The notes under the pieces are model-generated. The model worked only from the letters and a program-made list of their open reading frames with translations. It made no database searches and was not told where the DNA came from. Below, in pieces: positions 5,633 through 6,100 of a stretch of 6,100 bases of DNA; the stretch's first letter is position 1; each line of letters starts with the position of its first letter. Source of the DNA: an uncultured Collinsella sp. (GTDB lineage Bacteria; Actinomycetota; Coriobacteriia; Coriobacteriales; Coriobacteriaceae); assembly GCA_900752345.1 (NCBI GenBank), contig CAADVA010000234.1, positions 1 through 6,100 of the forward strand, given 5' to 3'. A program made the translations under genes and the position numbers.

Positions 5633-6100
5633 CTAGAGCTCCTCTCCGGCGGCCGTGAGCTCTGCCATGGCCTGCTCAAACTGTTCATCGTTGGGGGCCT
5701 TGCCGTGCCAACCAACCTGGTTCTCCATAAAGGAAACGCCCTTGCCCTTCATGGTCTCGGCGATGATGGCGGTCGGCTGACCCTTGGTGGCGCGGGCCTC
5801 GGCAAAGGCGGCGCGGATCTGATCGAAATCGTTGCCGTCGGCAAGCTCCACCACGTGGAACTTAAAGGCGCGGAACTTGTCGGCGAGCGGCATGGGGTCG
5901 TTGACCTCCTCGACGGGGCCGTCGATCTGCAGGCCGTTGTGGTCGACGATCACGCAGAGGTTATCGAGCTGCTGGTTGCCGGCAAACATGGCTGCCTCCC
6001 AGACCTGGCCCTCCTCGCTCTCGCCATCACCCAGCAGGGCGTACGTGCGGTAAGTATCGCCCCAGTGCTTGGCGGCAACCGCCATGCCCACGGCGGCGGA
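5633..6100 (-). CDS. Transketolase, N-terminal subunit (3' part, 155 residues visible)
   Basis: The C-terminal end of the subunit that binds the diphosphate of thiamine diphosphate. The frame is open at the right window edge, so the start and roughly the first 40-45% of a usual 270-280-residue subunit are outside. The visible part begins SAAVGMAVAAKHWG and carries the thiamine diphosphate motif: GDGESEEG followed about 25 residues later by DHNGLQIDG, which binds Mg2+ and the diphosphate. TMKGKGVSFMEN and VGWHGKAPN near the end are typical of this subunit. The TAG stop (5633-5635) is one base from the ATG of the C-terminal subunit, whose ribosome binding site lies inside the last codons here. 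The two are thus likely translated in step to give equal amounts of both halves. The GTG at 6091 is an internal codon, not the start. Confidence 0.93.
   Translation of the reverse strand, partial: SAAVGMAVAAKHWGDTYRTYALLGDGESEEGQVWEAAMFAGNQQLDNLCVIVDHNGLQIDGPVEEVNDPMPLADKFRAFKFHVVELADGNDFDQIRAAFAEARATKGQPTAIIAETMKGKGVSFMENQVGWHGKAPNDEQFEQAMAELTAAGEEL

Noticed and set aside
4462..5658. Plus-strand open frame of 398 codons opposite transketolase
   Set aside because: It overlaps the end of the zinc-ribbon gene and covers the whole transketolase subunit antisense. It has no ribosome binding site or recognisable domain.
5632..5715. Longer start for the transketolase C-terminal subunit
   Set aside because: The extra 28 residues overlap the upstream subunit in another frame and match nothing in the family. 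ATG 5631 has a good ribosome binding site and a one-base gap after the upstream stop.

Overview
The window is GC-rich, tightly packed bacterial DNA. The best fit is a member of the Actinomycetota, class Coriobacteriia, probably a Collinsella-like gut anaerobe. This is an inference from four things: the GC-rich codon use, a two-gene (split) transketolase, an FtsE with a long Ala/Pro/Gln-rich N-terminal extension, and an unnamed zinc-ribbon membrane protein of a type I associate with this group. No rRNA or marker gene settles it.

Layout from left to right. (1) 1-1141, minus strand: the first 380 codons of an RNase R-type exoribonuclease, whose 3' end lies outside the window. (2) 1142-1277: gap with a strong rho-independent terminator for the genes to its right. 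(3) 1278-3405, minus strand: ftsE-ftsX, a cell-division ABC transporter pair whose reading frames overlap by 14 bases. FtsE starts at a GTG and has about 174 extra residues ahead of the ABC domain. (4) 3406-3836: a gene-free divergent region of about 430 bases with a likely ftsE promoter, a 123-base nested palindrome with 28-base arms (one mismatch), a smaller hairpin and a 10-base perfect palindrome. (5) 3837-4568, plus strand: a small zinc-ribbon protein with one membrane segment and an external domain of unknown function. (6) 4569-4689: a convergent gap with a 14-base perfect inverted repeat that spans the upstream gene's stop codon, a GC-rich terminator hairpin, and a 17-base direct repeat (15 of 17 identical) on both sides of that terminator. 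(7) 4690-6100, minus strand: the complete C-terminal transketolase subunit, preceded by the 3' part of the N-terminal subunit. They are separated by one base and so are almost certainly cotranscribed and translationally coupled.

Functionally, most of the window is housekeeping: RNA decay and quality control (RNase R), division-linked control of cell-wall hydrolysis (FtsEX), and the non-oxidative pentose phosphate pathway (transketolase). The accessory content is the zinc-ribbon gene and the repeat-like DNA on either side of it. I do not see a convincing complete new system. The points most worth a second look are the FtsE extension, the 123-base palindrome and the inverted repeat that runs into the 3' end of the zinc-ribbon gene.
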